Of a stretch of DNA of 64,000 nucleotides, positions 12,095 to 24,689 are shown one piece after another. Below the pieces are notes generated by a model that did no database searches, was not told the origin of the DNA, and saw only the letters and a list, made by a program, of their open reading frames with translations. Numbering within the stretch: position 1 is the stretch's first letter; each line of letters opens with the position of its first letter. The position numbers and the translations under genes are program-made. The DNA is from Lineolata rhizophorae (Eukaryota > Ascomycota > Dothideomycetes > Lineolatales > Lineolataceae): positions 62,001-126,000 of the forward strand of contig MU001685.1 in assembly GCA_010093515.1 (NCBI GenBank), given 5' to 3'.

Positions 12095-13978
12095 ATGACT
12101 TTGCTCCTAACCTTGCTTTACTTTTTTGCCGGCACGCTATGCGCGAATCACGATGCCGGTCCGAATAATCAAATGAACGACGGTCTTCAGCAAGTGAGGC
12201 GGCAATCTGAGGGTCTTGTAGATTTGACACAGGTCGTCGGCCACAAACGTCAGTATCGCAACCGAAAACGCGCAGCTTACCTTGGACGGCTCATGGGTGG
12301 TGCGCAGTTGCCATAGTAGGAGACTACCTACACATTCATGGCGGGTGGGCTGAGTACGCCGACCCAGGCACGGGCAACGTAACGTATGGTGGTTCGGGAC
12401 CTCCACGTAAGACTCCGCCGTCGTTCCCAGTACCGGTTCGCGCGTCGACCCTCGCGGAAATTTGCAGTTCACACATGTGCCTAACGTGGATGCCGCCTCT
12501 GCAGAGCCGCGCACTTTGTCAATCTACCTAGGCGAGCCATGGGACAGCGAGCATGTTGAAATCAACATCATCGACTCCAGCGACCTGCCGCACTTCTTGA
12601 ATCAAGAGGTGTGGATGGACCCGTCCGGCGACTCATTTTGGGCCTGGGGCGGGCAGTATCAAGACGGCCCGCACAATCTCAATCCATGGCGTTTCACGCC
12701 CGACGGCGATGGCGGCGGATCTTGGGAAGAAGTCCCCATGGAAGGCGCCGATGGCTACGACGCGCTGCTAAAGCCGATCCAGGGCGCCGTTACTGTGACG
12801 GGGCGCGACACGGCGTATATCCTTGGCGGGCAAGCACGACAGGAGCCGCTCGAGGAGTACCACTCCGAGTTTTTAAAGGGGCTCGTGTCGTATGATATGG
12901 ATGCTAACAGCTGGGCGAACACGTCAGCGGGGTGCTGCATCGAATCCCTGGTTCAAGACGATCATATTCAGGGCTTCTTCACGCCGTCTTTCGGGGCCAA
13001 CGGTTTGCTTGTCTACGTAGGGTTTTGGTGGACTCCAGAATCCCAGGTTGACATGGGAACGGTCAAGTTTTACGACCCCGAGACCGATACGTGGAACTCT
13101 CAAGCCACCTCGGGTGAGACGCCGTTCCACCGCGTGGGCTACTGCGCCATCGGTGTCGAAAGTCCCGATGGGACTTACGAAATGCAAGTCAGAGCCTTTG
13201 AGCGTCAGAACTTTGAAAGAGAGAGCACGGGTCAACGCTAATTTTGAAGAAAACAGCTACATGTATGGCGGCATGCCCATATTCTACTGGGAGTTTGACG
13301 AGTGGCCCGAGGAACTCTGGATACTCACCCTGCCGGGCTTCCACTGGATGAAAGCCGACATCGCCATGACAGGCTCATTCCGCTTCAAGCAGCAGTGCAT
13401 TCGCGCCGGCGGTAGACAAATGCTTTCCGTTGGCGGGGAACTGAGACTCGAAGGCCCGGACTTGATGCCCCTGTCGTACATTTTGGATGGCGGGGTGTAC
13501 CGACACCATCTACCCGTTCTAGATATGACGAACTTGTCTTGGAGCAACGAGTTCGATCCGGATATGGATGAGTACGACTCGCCGCAGATGGTCAAGGACT
13601 GGTATTCCGAGGGGTATGTTGATCCGCTCCTCTATCCAGGTGGTGTGATTGATGAACTAATATTCCCGCAGTAATCTGGACGATGTCCCATGGTTCAACG
13701 AGGAAGTGAAATCCCTGTTCATACGATCAGCATCGAGTACGTATTAAACCTTGGCCTAATAGAGACCTTATGGACCGCTTAGATTGCTCATTTTAACAAC
13801 CATAGCTCAACCGCCATCAACCAGAGCTACCGCTACGGATATATCTCCCACGGGTTTTGCTATTTCGACGGGCGTGACAGCATTACCGAACACGTCTGAT
13901 GATGGAGCCGGCCTTCCACAGGTCACGGCTGGCGCTGTCGCTGGTGGCGCCGCGCTTGCCATTCTTCTCGGCTTGTGA
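12095..13978 (+). CDS. Secreted kelch-repeat protein, probably GPI-anchored
   Basis: Proposed exons: 12095-12189, 12276-12406, 12505-13183, 13257-13613, 13672-13736 and 13806-13978, a closed frame of 499 residues. The N-terminus is a signal peptide (MTLLLTLLYFFAGTLCA). Kelch-type blades follow, with motifs such as VGDYLHIHGG, WAWGGQYQ, AYILGGQA and MLSVGGE, ending in the DVPWF/SLF-like stretch seen in fungal kelch ectodomains. The C-terminus is Ser/Thr-rich and stops right after a hydrophobic segment (GAVAGGAALAILLGL), as in GPI-anchored proteins. Introns 2, 4 and 5 use ordinary GT-AG ends. Introns 1 (12190-12275) and 3 (13184-13256) keep frame only with GC donors, both reading GCAAGT. The third junction then gives TYEIYMYGG, matching the family pattern TYEIFVYGG. 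A beta-propeller at the cell wall or membrane is inferred; no ligand is known. The first junction is the least certain. Confidence 0.75.
13184..13256 (+). other. GC-AG intron in the kelch gene
   Basis: The donor is GCAAGT and the acceptor AAACAG, length 73 nt, with a possible branch site GCTAAT about 15 nt before the acceptor. The nearby GT at 13188 would leave the next exon out of frame. The GC donor restores both frame and a conserved kelch blade motif. Confidence 0.7.
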
Positions 13979-16926
13979 GCAAAGCATTCTCAGGGAAATG
14001 ACAGACAGTTATTCACTTGGTTGAGGGTAGAGATTGCCCCTTGCTTTCCTCCTAAGACGATGCGCCGTTATTAGACCATGGATGAGTTTTGATGTTTGGA
14101 TGGCGGAATCTAGGAGGCTTTTTATACCCAGAACAAGATAATGAGGCACGGAAGTTATGGATAGAGGATGTACATAAGGCATGAAGTGTAGTGTCTAGCG
14201 TCTTTCGAATACGCCATGCTCGTGCGATCTTGATTTCCAACGCATTACTGGGGATAATGCTCGTTTTAACATCGAAGACACCCCTTCCCATTGCTGAACT
14301 CCCATGTAAACCTCGACTGCACAAGATTCTTATCCCACACTTTCTCACCTTGCCGTATTCGCCCACCCACTTGTATTTTCTCTCTTGCCTCGTGACTTCA
14401 ATACGTACTAAGTTCTCTTCACTCAGCGCAAACTCGACTTTCAGGAAAACTGGAACATTGTAACCGTCCGCAGTAGATTTGTGCACCAACCCCTTCCCCC
14501 ACCGGCCAAAAACAATCCTCTCGCGAAATTAGACCTCACAGAGCAGGCGCGATGCAAAAACAAAATCCTAGTACTTGCCCGATGGGGAAGGAGCCCGGGG
14601 GGCCCGCCTAGTACGCGACCTTTACGCGAGGTCGAAGTGTGCCGGGGCCTACACACACAGCAGCAGCGAGACGAGACGAGAACGCGGCGACCAGCGACGC
14701 AGCGCACCGCCACACCTACGGCAGGGAGGCCGTTTTTCGTGGACCATGCGCGGCGGCAGCCACTACACATGTACCATGCAAAGGCGGGGACCGGGCTCCT
14801 GCGGTCCTGCCATGGGCGCGAGCGTGCACACGCCCGTCCGTGCCGGAGCTGCGCTCCTGCCTTGCTGGTTCAACACCCTCTTGCCGGCGGCGCCTGGCAG
14901 CCGTGGCTCATGCGCCGGCTGCCATGCGGCGTGTATGCACGTGCCGGTGGTAAAGGAGGGCCCAGGGCCGGCAGGGCCTCGACGGTAAGCGTGAGGGCGC
15001 ACGAGAGGATGTGGTGGGCCGAAGCGAACGGCCTTCCGTGCCGGGTTGTTTCGGCCGTGGAAGAGCAAGGGATCACAGGTCGTCTCACTTCGCGGGCGTG
15101 CCGGCCAATGAAGGCGTAGAAGCGGCGTCGTTGCGCACCGGCGAGAAAGCAACGTCGGGCGAAAGGGGCGGCTAGAAAGGCTTGATGAGAGGCGGAGGTG
15201 GAGCGAGAGTGGCAGAGACGGAGCGAGAAAGTTGGTATAGAAAGAGTCTATAGTAGGTAGTAGGAGGTAGATAGATAAGTAGGTGAGTAGGTACGGAGGA
15301 CTATACCGTCGCCGATGACGTCTTGACGTCCGCAACAGACAACCAAAGGGAAAAGCAGCAACTCAAGAAATAGAAAATGAGTACACGCTCCTCCGAAAAA
15401 TGTCGCCAACGGGTAGGTATCTCCACTCTTCGCGGCGCGAAACCCCGGCCAGTCCCGGTCCCATCCAAGTAAATCTTAGGCCTCTCATCGGTCCTGTGTC
15501 ACCATGCGCAACGGGACAGGCAGAGCAAACAGAGAGACAGGCCAAACAGCAACGCCACCGCGAACTCTAAAGCAAGAACAGCATCGACATTCTCTCCCGA
15601 CCTTTTCTCACCTAGCAATGAGTCTACCCTTTCAAAGCCGGACGCAGCGTACCTGCCTCTTTCGCACACACACTTCCCACGACGGGCCACGGCGAAGGAA
15701 CAGAAAAGGGATGAAGGAGGAGGAAAGGGAACCGGACCCGTCGTCAGGCGCTCGAGTAATCATACACGCCGCCCCAGCGGTCATCAGAACGGAAAAGCTA
15801 AAACGCGCAGGAGGGCATAGGGGATGACGCGGCAAAAACGCTAAATCGATCAAAGGAGAAAAGAAAAAAAATTGGTTTCGGAGGTGTAGGAAAAGTAGTT
15901 TATTCGTGGCGATAGGTTGGTGCGTTAGGGTTGGTAGTTGGGGTTGCGCACCTGAGCAGATGGGGGATTCGAAACGTAAGGCGAGGGTGGGGAGGAAGGA
16001 CGCGGTGGTAAGGACAAGGTGAGGACTAGCACCAAAAAAAACTACGTTGGAGAAAAATAACCAGCAGCTGAAAGGTGTCGCTAAGGCAGCGAAAATATTT
16101 TGGAAAAAAAAAGGGTTGGAATAACCAAAAAGGCGAATAAAAAGGCCAAAGTGGCCATCATACGTGTGCTGCGACTGCAACAAAAGGTCTTCCGCGCTGC
16201 GCGTTCCCGTTTCCAGAAAAAAAGGTAAATAACACAAAAGCTAGATTCTACCGCATAGCCTCTTTCATCTTCGAGACAAGGTACCAAAAATCCGCCCCGT
16301 CCAAGTCCGGATGTCGACCCAATTAGCCCCCAAGTCAAAATACAACTATTACCCGAGACCCCGGTCTCCGAAACGCCGCGCAAATATATTCGTACGAAGT
16401 AAGTGGTGATGGTGACGGTGATGGTGACGGTGATGATGGTAGCGGTGGAGGTGATGGTGATGATGGTGATAATAGTGATGGATACGGGATCCACCTCTTC
16501 GGGGCGAAAAGCCACGCACTGCTCGCCCGGAGCACCCCAAGCCAAGCGCTCCGTGCGAACCAGCATATCGCGGCATCGATCCAAAACGCACCATTTCGGG
16601 CCCGAAAGCCTCAAAAAATAGCGTGCGTTTTGTTTGAGGTCCTAGAGTGAAAAAAAAATCCATCGCTTGGTGGGGCAACATGGCTAGGTTTCCATGTGCC
16701 GATGGGCGCCGCACGACAGGGGTGCGAACGCGGTGGTAGGGATACACGGAGCTGCATGCGCCAACTCGCCGCTCGAGCGGCCGAGGCGGTGAAGATGACG
16801 GCCGGCGTCGCCATCGTCGTCATCGTCGTGGTCCGCCTCGGCCGCCGCCTCCTCTTCCTCCTCCTCGAGCCGTTGCTCTTGTCGCAACTGCTCCTGGCGG
16901 GCCGGCTCAAGCAGCTCCCACTCTAG
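13979..16926. other. Convergent intergenic region, no gene seen
   Basis: About 2.9 kb between the 3' ends of the kelch gene and the Cys/His-cluster gene. It includes a GTGATG/GTGACG repeat at about 16400-16480, A-rich runs near 15850-16230 and short GTAG-type repeats near 15240-15300. Frames found here are low-complexity (for example His/Thr runs from the repeat) and are not credible proteins. Confidence 0.5.
16400..16482. repeat. GTGATG/GTGACG microsatellite-like tract
   Basis: Roughly 80 nt of imperfect trinucleotide-based repeat (units GTGATG, GTGACG, GTGGAG). It lies in the presumed 3' flank of the neighbouring minus-strand gene and is translated as histidine runs only in spurious frames. 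Confidence 0.8.
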
Positions 16927-18684
16927 TCACCCGTCCATGTCCGTGTCGGGGGCCGCGCGGGCCGCGGCCGCGTGCGGGTGCGCTCCCGCGCCGGCGGCGC
17001 CGCCCTTGCGGTCCGACCGGCTTAGCAGGTTCTGGATGGGCGTGTTGCGCGGGTGCTCGCGCGGCTTGGGCGGCTTGGCCGTCATCTTGCGCTTCGACCG
17101 GCCCGACACGTACATGGTGCCCGAGGCTTCCTGCTTCAGGTGGGACTCGGAGCGCTGGCGACGCAGGCGCTTGCCGTTGCGTTCGTCATCGGAGCCTTCG
17201 TAGCTGATGCCGCTACCTCCGCTGCCGCCGCCGCCCATGCCTAGGCTGCCTAAGCTGCGCCCCGAGATGCTTTGTTGGTCCATCGAGTCACGCTGTGACG
17301 GCGACCTCGGCGAGAAGGGGTCCAGCCGCGACGACGACGGCGATGACACGCCGCCGTCGAAGCCGGGCGAGGCGCCGCGGTGAACGCCGACGGCACTGCT
17401 GCCGCCGCTCGGCGGCATGTACGGCGGCGGGTCCGAGTACCTGTAAACTGAGTCCGAGTCCATTTTGAACAGGGACATGCGGGGGTTCTTCATGGGCGTC
17501 TCGTGCAGCCCTTGAGGCTCCCAGCACGACTGATCCAGGTCGTTGTTGGCCGGCAGCTGCTTGATGTCGTCCATGGTCAGCTCGTCGTGTAGTAGCGCGA
17601 TGTAGATGACGTCGCCCAGGAACTTGTCGTGCCAGACGCATTCGCGGCCGAGGAAGGAGTACTCCCACATGTCGGGCTTCTCCTGTTGCTCCTCGGGCAG
17701 CTGGTGCAGGAGAATCCGGTGCAAGTGCTGGGAGCTTGCGCGGCGGCCGACGAGCGGGGTCCAGGGCCGCCCGCGGAGCACGTGGCCAAAGGCCTTCTCA
17801 ACGGCGGATATGAACGCGGCGCTGTCTTGGTCGGTGATGTTGAGCTCTTGGTGCAGGTTTCGCGAAGCGCAGCGCCTATAGTCGATGCTGTCAGGGTCGA
17901 ATGCGTATTGCTGCGTTTTGCGGGGAACGAAAATTGCTCGTACTGTCCAAGGGCGCTGGATGTTCGACTGAATGGGCAGAGAGTTAGCGTCCGGCATGGA
18001 GGAAGAGTGGGTCAGGGGCGGCTCCACCGTGGCCTCGCTGACGGGGGTCAGGGACCGCGATAGCCACCGCCCGATCTCGCGCCTCTCCAGCCGGTTCTCG
18101 ATGTCCATGGCAGACTCGTCCACCAGTTCTAGCTTCTCCCTGAGGCCTCTAATCATGTCCCACACGACGTGCTGGTCGTTCATGACGCGCTCCACGTTGT
18201 CCTCAACTTGCAGCATGCGGCCGTCCTGCTTGGACACGACCTGCTTGAGGTGCAGGTAGACGAGCTCGATGCTCCTGTAGAAGTGCTGGTACTCGGTCTC
18301 GCGCTTGGTGTTGGCGTCCTCGAGGCGCTGGCGGTCCTCCTGGCGGCGCAGCGTCTCGACCTCGATGCGACGCTCCAGCTCCTTGACACGGTCCATGACG
18401 TGCAGGTGCTCATCGAGCGGGACGGTGGCGACGGGCTCCAGCTCGTGGTAGCAGGCCAGATGGCCGCAGTCGCACTGGGAGCCGGGGATGGCGGGCTTGA
18501 GGCTGAAGCGCTGGCATGGGCACCGCTCGCGAATGCCGGACTCGCGCGTCGTCAGGAAGCGGCATTCTCCGCGCGGGAGGTTGGGGTCCGGGCTCGCGGC
18601 CGAGGGCTGCGGCGCCGGCGGCGGAGGCGGGGGGTGCGGGTTGCGCTGGAGGTGGACGAGGGGCTGCGACGGATTGGGGAACAT
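16927..18684 (-). CDS. Unrecognised protein with N-terminal Cys/His cluster and coiled coil
   Basis: A single uninterrupted frame of 585 residues. A proline-rich leader (residues 14-27) is followed by a compact cluster with C41, C55, C57, C71, C73, H75, C78 and H80 (ERCPCQRF ... CDCGHLACYH), which looks able to bind zinc. Residues about 90-215 are a strongly charged heptad-like region, probably a coiled coil. A globular stretch at about 255-400 contains AFGHVLRGRPW and WEYSFLGRECVWHDKFLGDVIYIALLHDEL. The C-terminal third is disordered, Ser/Gly/Pro-rich, with basic patches (KRLRRQR, RSKRKM) that could be nuclear signals. I do not recognise the family. The ordered middle part and the consistent domain architecture argue that it is real; a regulatory or scaffold role in the nucleus is only a guess. 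Confidence 0.8.
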   Translation of the reverse strand: MFPNPSQPLVHLQRNPHPPPPPPAPQPSAASPDPNLPRGECRFLTTRESGIRERCPCQRFSLKPAIPGSQCDCGHLACYHELEPVATVPLDEHLHVMDRVKELERRIEVETLRRQEDRQRLEDANTKRETEYQHFYRSIELVYLHLKQVVSKQDGRMLQVEDNVERVMNDQHVVWDMIRGLREKLELVDESAMDIENRLERREIGRWLSRSLTPVSEATVEPPLTHSSSMPDANSLPIQSNIQRPWTVRAIFVPRKTQQYAFDPDSIDYRRCASRNLHQELNITDQDSAAFISAVEKAFGHVLRGRPWTPLVGRRASSQHLHRILLHQLPEEQQEKPDMWEYSFLGRECVWHDKFLGDVIYIALLHDELTMDDIKQLPANNDLDQSCWEPQGLHETPMKNPRMSLFKMDSDSVYRYSDPPPYMPPSGGSSAVGVHRGASPGFDGGVSSPSSSRLDPFSPRSPSQRDSMDQQSISGRSLGSLGMGGGGSGGSGISYEGSDDERNGKRLRRQRSESHLKQEASGTMYVSGRSKRKMTAKPPKPREHPRNTPIQNLLSRSDRKGGAAGAGAHPHAAAARAAPDTDMDG

Positions 18685-21600
18685 CTAGGACGGCCCCGCC
18701 GAGGGATGGGGGAGGAGCGGCTCGAGATGGGCGCAGAACAGGGGCATATGAACAGCTCGCGGGGGCTCTGATATGCGGCAGGCGCGAGGGAGGGCGTGTC
18801 GTCACCGGCAGACGGGGCAGCGGCGGGCGCGACGTCAGAGGCAGGCGTGGGCGGCGTGCGGCGCGGAGCGGTTCCTGCCTAAGGGGGGGCCTGCGGTCGA
18901 CGTCTCGGCACGAAAGGCGCGACGGGGCGGCGCGGGAAGGTGCGAGCAAGGGTCGGGTCCTGGGGTCCTTCCTCCAGCGAAAGCAATGGGCGGGGCGGTC
19001 GGCGAGTCGCGAGGGGCGAGTGGTGTGAGTGGTAGATGCGGCGTGTCGAAAAAGGCGGCGACGGCGGCGGCGGCGGCGGGAAGAAGCAACGACACAGCGC
19101 GTGGGTCGGTCAAGGTCGGGCAGTCGCAAGCGTGCGCTTCTGGTCAGGTCGAAGCCGGAAGGGTCGATGGGTAGGGCAGGAGGCTGGAGTGAGTGCCGGC
19201 GATGGGGCGTGAACGGGATATATACGGGCGCGAAAACGCCGTGGTGGAGCGGCTTCGATCGTTCGTGCGCGCGACGAGTACAGCGCGCGCGCCCGCCGGT
19301 GCGTGTGTGTGGGCCTTTCTTTAAGCTAGGGCTGGCCGCTGATAAGGGCTCGGCAGGGCCTCTGTGTCTGGCTGGCGGGAAGGAAGGGGCCTAGAGGAAC
19401 GCGGCAACGCACCCCCCTCTTCCCCCATCCGCGGGGCCGGGTTGGGAGCTGCGGGCGAAGGTGTGGAACGCTTGCTCGCGGGCAGCCGCGGGAATAGCCG
19501 CAGGTTCGCGCGGGCGCGCCGGGGGCGGGTCCAGAAGTCCTCAGGCTGGGGGCGGGCGGCGCGGCGGGCCGTGGTGGTGCTTTGCTTGCCTGCTGGGCGG
19601 AGCTGTCGACGGACACGGCAACAGCGCGGACGGGGTCGAAGGCGTTGATCGAACGGCGCAAGCAAGGTACGCGGGCAGCCTTTATTTTTCTTTTGCGGGA
19701 AGGGGAGGAGCGAGCGGGCCGGGGGAGGGGGGTGGGGGGTTGTGCGAGCGACAGGGCGTGGAGGCGGGATGGGCGGCGGGCGCCAGGGACCCCGGGCCGG
19801 GGGAGGAGCGCGGGCGAGGGGGCGCGTGGGAGGCCGGCGCGCTGGGGAGCCCAAGGGCCGAGATAAGGGCGCGCCTCCCCAGCGGCGGGCGGGCCCCGGC
19901 CCCGCCCACCCAGAACCTTTCGAGAAGCAGCCCTGCCAGCCCGCCTGCCCGCCCGCGACACGGCGCGCCCGGCTCCAGCCAACGCCCGTCCGCCCAGCCC
20001 GCCAGCCCTGCAGCAGCCGCGCTCCCGGCGTTTCTTTTTTGTCCGTTCATCGCCCGTCCGTCTGCTGTTCGCCGTGCGGCTGCCGGGCGCCGCTGGGCGT
20101 TGCGGCTGGTGCTGGCTGCTGGTCTGCTGTTTTGCCCGGCGCGCGCAGGCCCGGGCCCCGATGCCGCCGCCGGCGCGTGGGGAACGCGGCCGGAGCGTTT
20201 CGAGCGCATTTGGCAGAGACGGGGTGGGTACATATGTACGTACATACCTAGGTACATGCCTACGTGCTGGTGTGCGTGCGCGCAGACCCTGGCCGATCTC
20301 GCGCTGCTGGCCGGCGCCTGCCCAGCCGCTCCCTCATTGGGTTCCACCAGTGCATCCCTACGCAGTATGTCAGCGCGTGGGCGCGAGGGAGACCGGACGA
20401 GAGCGTGGAACGGTCGGCTCGCGGATGCTGGCAGGCCGCGGCCGGTCTGAGGCGCCGCTCTGGCTCCGGCGGAGCGAACGAAGTGCCCCGAAGCCGCGAG
20501 GGGGCAGCGCAGCAGCGGCCAGATGCTTATCTGCGAATTCCCAGTGATCCCCCACGGAGGCGAGCGCGCGGCCAGGCTGTCGTCCAGGGCGAGCCACGCC
20601 GCCGGGCCGCATGGCCCCCTGCACGCGCCCTGCGCCCGGCCGAGGAGGGCTTGGGCCGCCGTGGGCCACTCTTTCCCGCTCGACCTCCGGCCCTCCAGGA
20701 CGTTGGAGGTCGTCCCTCGCCCGCCGCCGGCCTCGCCCCAACCGCCATTCTGACTCGCAGCCGCCGAAGAATGCCCGTCAGCCTGCAGCGGCCCTGCGAT
20801 GCCTCACAGCGACAGGTCGGATTTGGTATTTGGTCTGCATCACCTCCAGCTCCTCGCCGCCTCCGTTTGGAATCCGCTGCCAAAAGTCGCCGCAATTCCC
20901 CCCTCCCCCAGCCTGCCATGTGCGCTCGCGGCCGGCATTGCGGACCGTAATCGTTCGCCGCATCCCTCCTTCAGCTTCAAGCCTTCGTGTAGCCGGCGAT
21001 TGATTCACTCTCCGTAATGATTTGTCCCAGGACAACAAGGCGCCAGGTTCGCCGCCGTCATCGTACGATGAGGCTTAACCAAAGGCATTTTTACTTCCCG
21101 TGGGTGGCTCTTCGGCCCATCTAGGTTTGTGCCCCGAATATACCTCTTTTTTTTTTTTTTTTTTTGCGCTTGAGCCCCGGCAGGTGCCCCGTAGCCCGCC
21201 CCAGTACCCCACGCCCAGCGAGACCCGGGTCCCAGGGGTGTTTCGTTGCCTCTGGCGCGACTTTGTCCATTGCTCTCGGCACTCTTCTCAATCGACGGCC
21301 GCCCGGCTCCGCTTCGGGCTTAACTTCGTCCCTCGGCTTCGATTGGCCTCCGATTTCGCCTGCAACAGATGCGCGGCTTAGCATCGAAGATCCACCTTGG
21401 CTTTGCTCAGAGGCTGAGGCGGGCGAGAAAATCGTCAAGTCGTTCACCTGTTCACCTGACGGGACGGCGTCGCCCATCCCAGACGATCCCGGCTTGCTGC
21501 TCCCGGGCTCCTACTAGAAAGGGACCCGTCGGCTTGCTTCCTTGCTTGCCTGCTCCTGCTGAAAGCCTCGCCGAAAAGCAGGGTCCACGGAGCCCATATC

Positions 21601-24267
21601 AGTGGCCGCACCCGCCTCTCCTTGGTCGCGGCGCGCAGATGAGACGAGATTGGGGAGGAAACGACGAAGCTTGCCTTTCTCGACGGGGCAGCTCAATCTC
21701 TCTCTCTCTCGCCCTTCGCACTCGCACCCGTCCCGGCAGAAGGGCGCGGCTGGCCCAAACGAGGGCGCACAGTCGCACTTGAGGTTACCGCCACCCCACG
21801 ATGCCTTCCGCATCGGGAAGGGGCTTGTCCTTCGGTCACGGGTCTTGCGCTCCGCGAAACAAGCCCGCCTTCCCGCCGCCTTGGACTGAGCCCCATACTA
21901 ACGCGTTGTCCCCACGGCGGGTCTTCTTCCCTCCCCTCCCCTCCCCCCCCTTTCCTCAGCTTCGCCGTGGTAATTACTCCGTAGTAGTCTCTTTTTCGCC
22001 CTTTCCCCCGTGCGAAGCCGCCTATTTGTTGTCTCTTTTTCAATTGAGCCGCCGCCCGGTTTCCCAGACCTACAACGAATATATTGCCGGTAGGCAAGGT
22101 ATACATGCCTTAGTACACAGTTCTTCCCCTCGCAGGAGCGTCGAGGCAAGTGGGCGAGTCTTTCTGCAGCGCCCGAATCGGCAGCACCACAGTGTGATGG
22201 GAAACCGTTATCGGTCATCCGCAGACCGACGCCCTCCCGTCGCCGCTGCCGTCTCTCGGGGCCGCGGCTGGCCCTGATGGCTCTGCCCTGCGCTGCGGCT
22301 TCCAGACTCGGCCGCTCACAAACCTCCTTTTGTACGGAGCACGTAGCACATGGGCCAATCCGCCTGCACCATCCCACGCCCGGGCTTGCCTGCGGCCCGT
22401 CAGGAGTCTTCCCATTCTCCGCCAAACCGTTCCACCGCGCTCCATGTGCCCCGTCCCGAGCGAGCGGGCATGCGCGCACTTTGCCCAGCAGCCACGTACG
22501 ATTTCCCATCCGGCCGTCGTCGCGCGCTGGGTGGCTCGCTGGGTCGGTCGCCGCGGCGTGCGCCCGCAGCCGACCTTCCTACAGCACGTAGTATGTACAG
22601 TCCTAGATACAGCCCACTCAAAGCGCGCGCCCGTCCCGCCGGCCCCCATCTCTGACGGGTTTCATCTCGTAGTGTGTGGTATGTCGTCGGCACGCCATTT
22701 TGGCTCCCCAAACCATCCAAAGCGGTATGTACCGCCCACCCCCAACTCCCACACGCCTTAAAACTCAAGGTTAGACGCCGTTGCATAGCAAGTAAAGCTA
22801 GGTAAATCCCGTGTCTTCTCCCTCTTTACCACGATTTTCTTCGATTGATTTTTTCTTTTTTTTCGATGAGGATTTTCGTCTAGAATACGAGCGATGCACG
22901 TTAACGTAGCTCCTCCCAGATTTGAGAACTCACGGCACCAATGCTCGGTTGAGGCGGCGGGCTCTCCATCCAACTTCTTCATGGCGACGGCAAGTTGCGT
23001 CTTACTAATCTCCTATCCACCACACCCCGCGGGATCGTTTGCGCGCCCAGTGCCTAAGCTGCGGTCCCCTAGGTAGGTCGCCTGGAAGGCAGAAACACAG
23101 CTGCCATATGTACTACGTACATGGCATGCCAAGTGAGCACTCCGGTAAGGCTGCCCACCTAACCACTTGCAGCCTGCCTCCTTGACCAGCCTATCTATCT
23201 CACTCTCCACGCCGCGCCATCGCATGGTGTATGTAGTATGTAGGTAGGTCGGGAGGAGAAAGCCGGCAGTGAAGAGCAAAGATGTTGGTGGCGTTTTTGG
23301 TTCCCTGCTCGGCCTCGGGCCGGTCAGCCGACGACCGGCGCGGCCGTCTGTCGGAAGAAGGAAGCACCTAACCATTCGCTTGCTCGGCGGGGCACCTCGT
23401 GTGGCTGAAGCCTCGCTTCGTGGTGCGGTTCCCAAACCTCCTGTCCAGACTTGTATACCGCCTACCATCATAGCTTAGTACTCACGCCATGACGGTGTGC
23501 GGTGCGCAAAAGGAGAGCACGACGTCCTCCCACGGATGCTTGCTGCTACGACTGCGCCCCCGTGCCTGTTGCAGCGGCATCTGTGCTACCTAGGTACTTG
23601 CGTTTCCGTCTCGCAGCGTCATCACCATCGCACGGGTGTCACTGTCGGGTACCTATCTACAGCTTCCCTATCTGTTTGAGTCCCTACTATCCGCCGAGGT
23701 ATTCGGGTACCTCGACAAGTTTAGCCCGGCCCTACCCGCGCAGGCCGACAACGAAGTTCGGCTTGCGCCGTAGACCTATCCAAAAGTTATCCCCAGTATC
23801 AACTCACGTAGCAATCCACAAAACGGCGCTGCGCCGCGAGACCCAGACGTTTACTTCGTGACCGACGCACTCACGGTACTCCCAACCGCCTACGAGATAA
23901 TCATAACAGAGCTCCCACAGCGCCTTGTGCCTAGGCCGGGCGCCCCTAGATGTTCGAGCCGTTCCGTTCGCGTCTGCGCTCGCTTGCCAACGTCCCCATG
24001 CTGCACATCGCCCCTCCCTCCCCCCGGTCGGCGCCGCTATCACCTTTCGCTGTCAACTCGGCCATCCCGTTCGATGCCCAACCGCGCTTGACGGGAGCCG
24101 CTAGACGGCGGGGATTCGGCAGCAAGCGGCGCGCGGGCAACGTCGGCGGCGGCGGCGGCGACGCGCACGCGCGACGCCGGTCGCGACGCGGAAATGCCAT
24201 GGGAGGTGGGATGTGCGAAGGGGGAAAGGGCCGTGACAGTGGAGCGGGAATAAAGTTCTTGGGGGGG

Positions 24268-24307
24268 TGCCTGCCTGCCCGCCTGCCTGCCCGCCTGCCT
24301 GCCTGCC
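24268..24307. repeat. CCTG/CCCG tandem tetranucleotide repeat
   Basis: About ten units of CCTG with occasional CCCG. It is a simple repeat within the gene-poor region. Confidence 0.85.
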
Positions 24308-24689
24308 GTGGTAGTTGCGGACGGTACGCGTATGTACTAGGCGGTGTGTTTGTCGAGCGAGGGGACCGAGTGGCCGAGGCATCCGACGTCATCGGTGCTT
24401 CAGATCTACATCCTACGAAGGCAAGGGACATGCGGAAGTGCGTTTGCCGTGGTTGGAGACGGCGGCGACGCGGGGATGCTGATCGCATACGGGTGCCGTG
24501 GCGTATGGGAGAGGTATGCGGTGGGCGGGTGTAGATATGATATGTATGTTGTAGTGCTGGGTTTGGCGTGAGGAAGCTAAAAGTAGTATCGTATCTATAC
24601 ACAGGAGCAATGGAAGCTTGGCTATTAGCAGCGGAAAAGATTAATGGGCAGCGGGTAGGGCCCCGGACATGACGGGCAAAACTTTTTGC

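Noticed and set aside
18410-20950. Several frames of 120-330 codons on both strands
   Set aside because: They overlap each other in up to six frames, are Arg/Gly/Ala-rich and show no domain, signal peptide or conserved motif.
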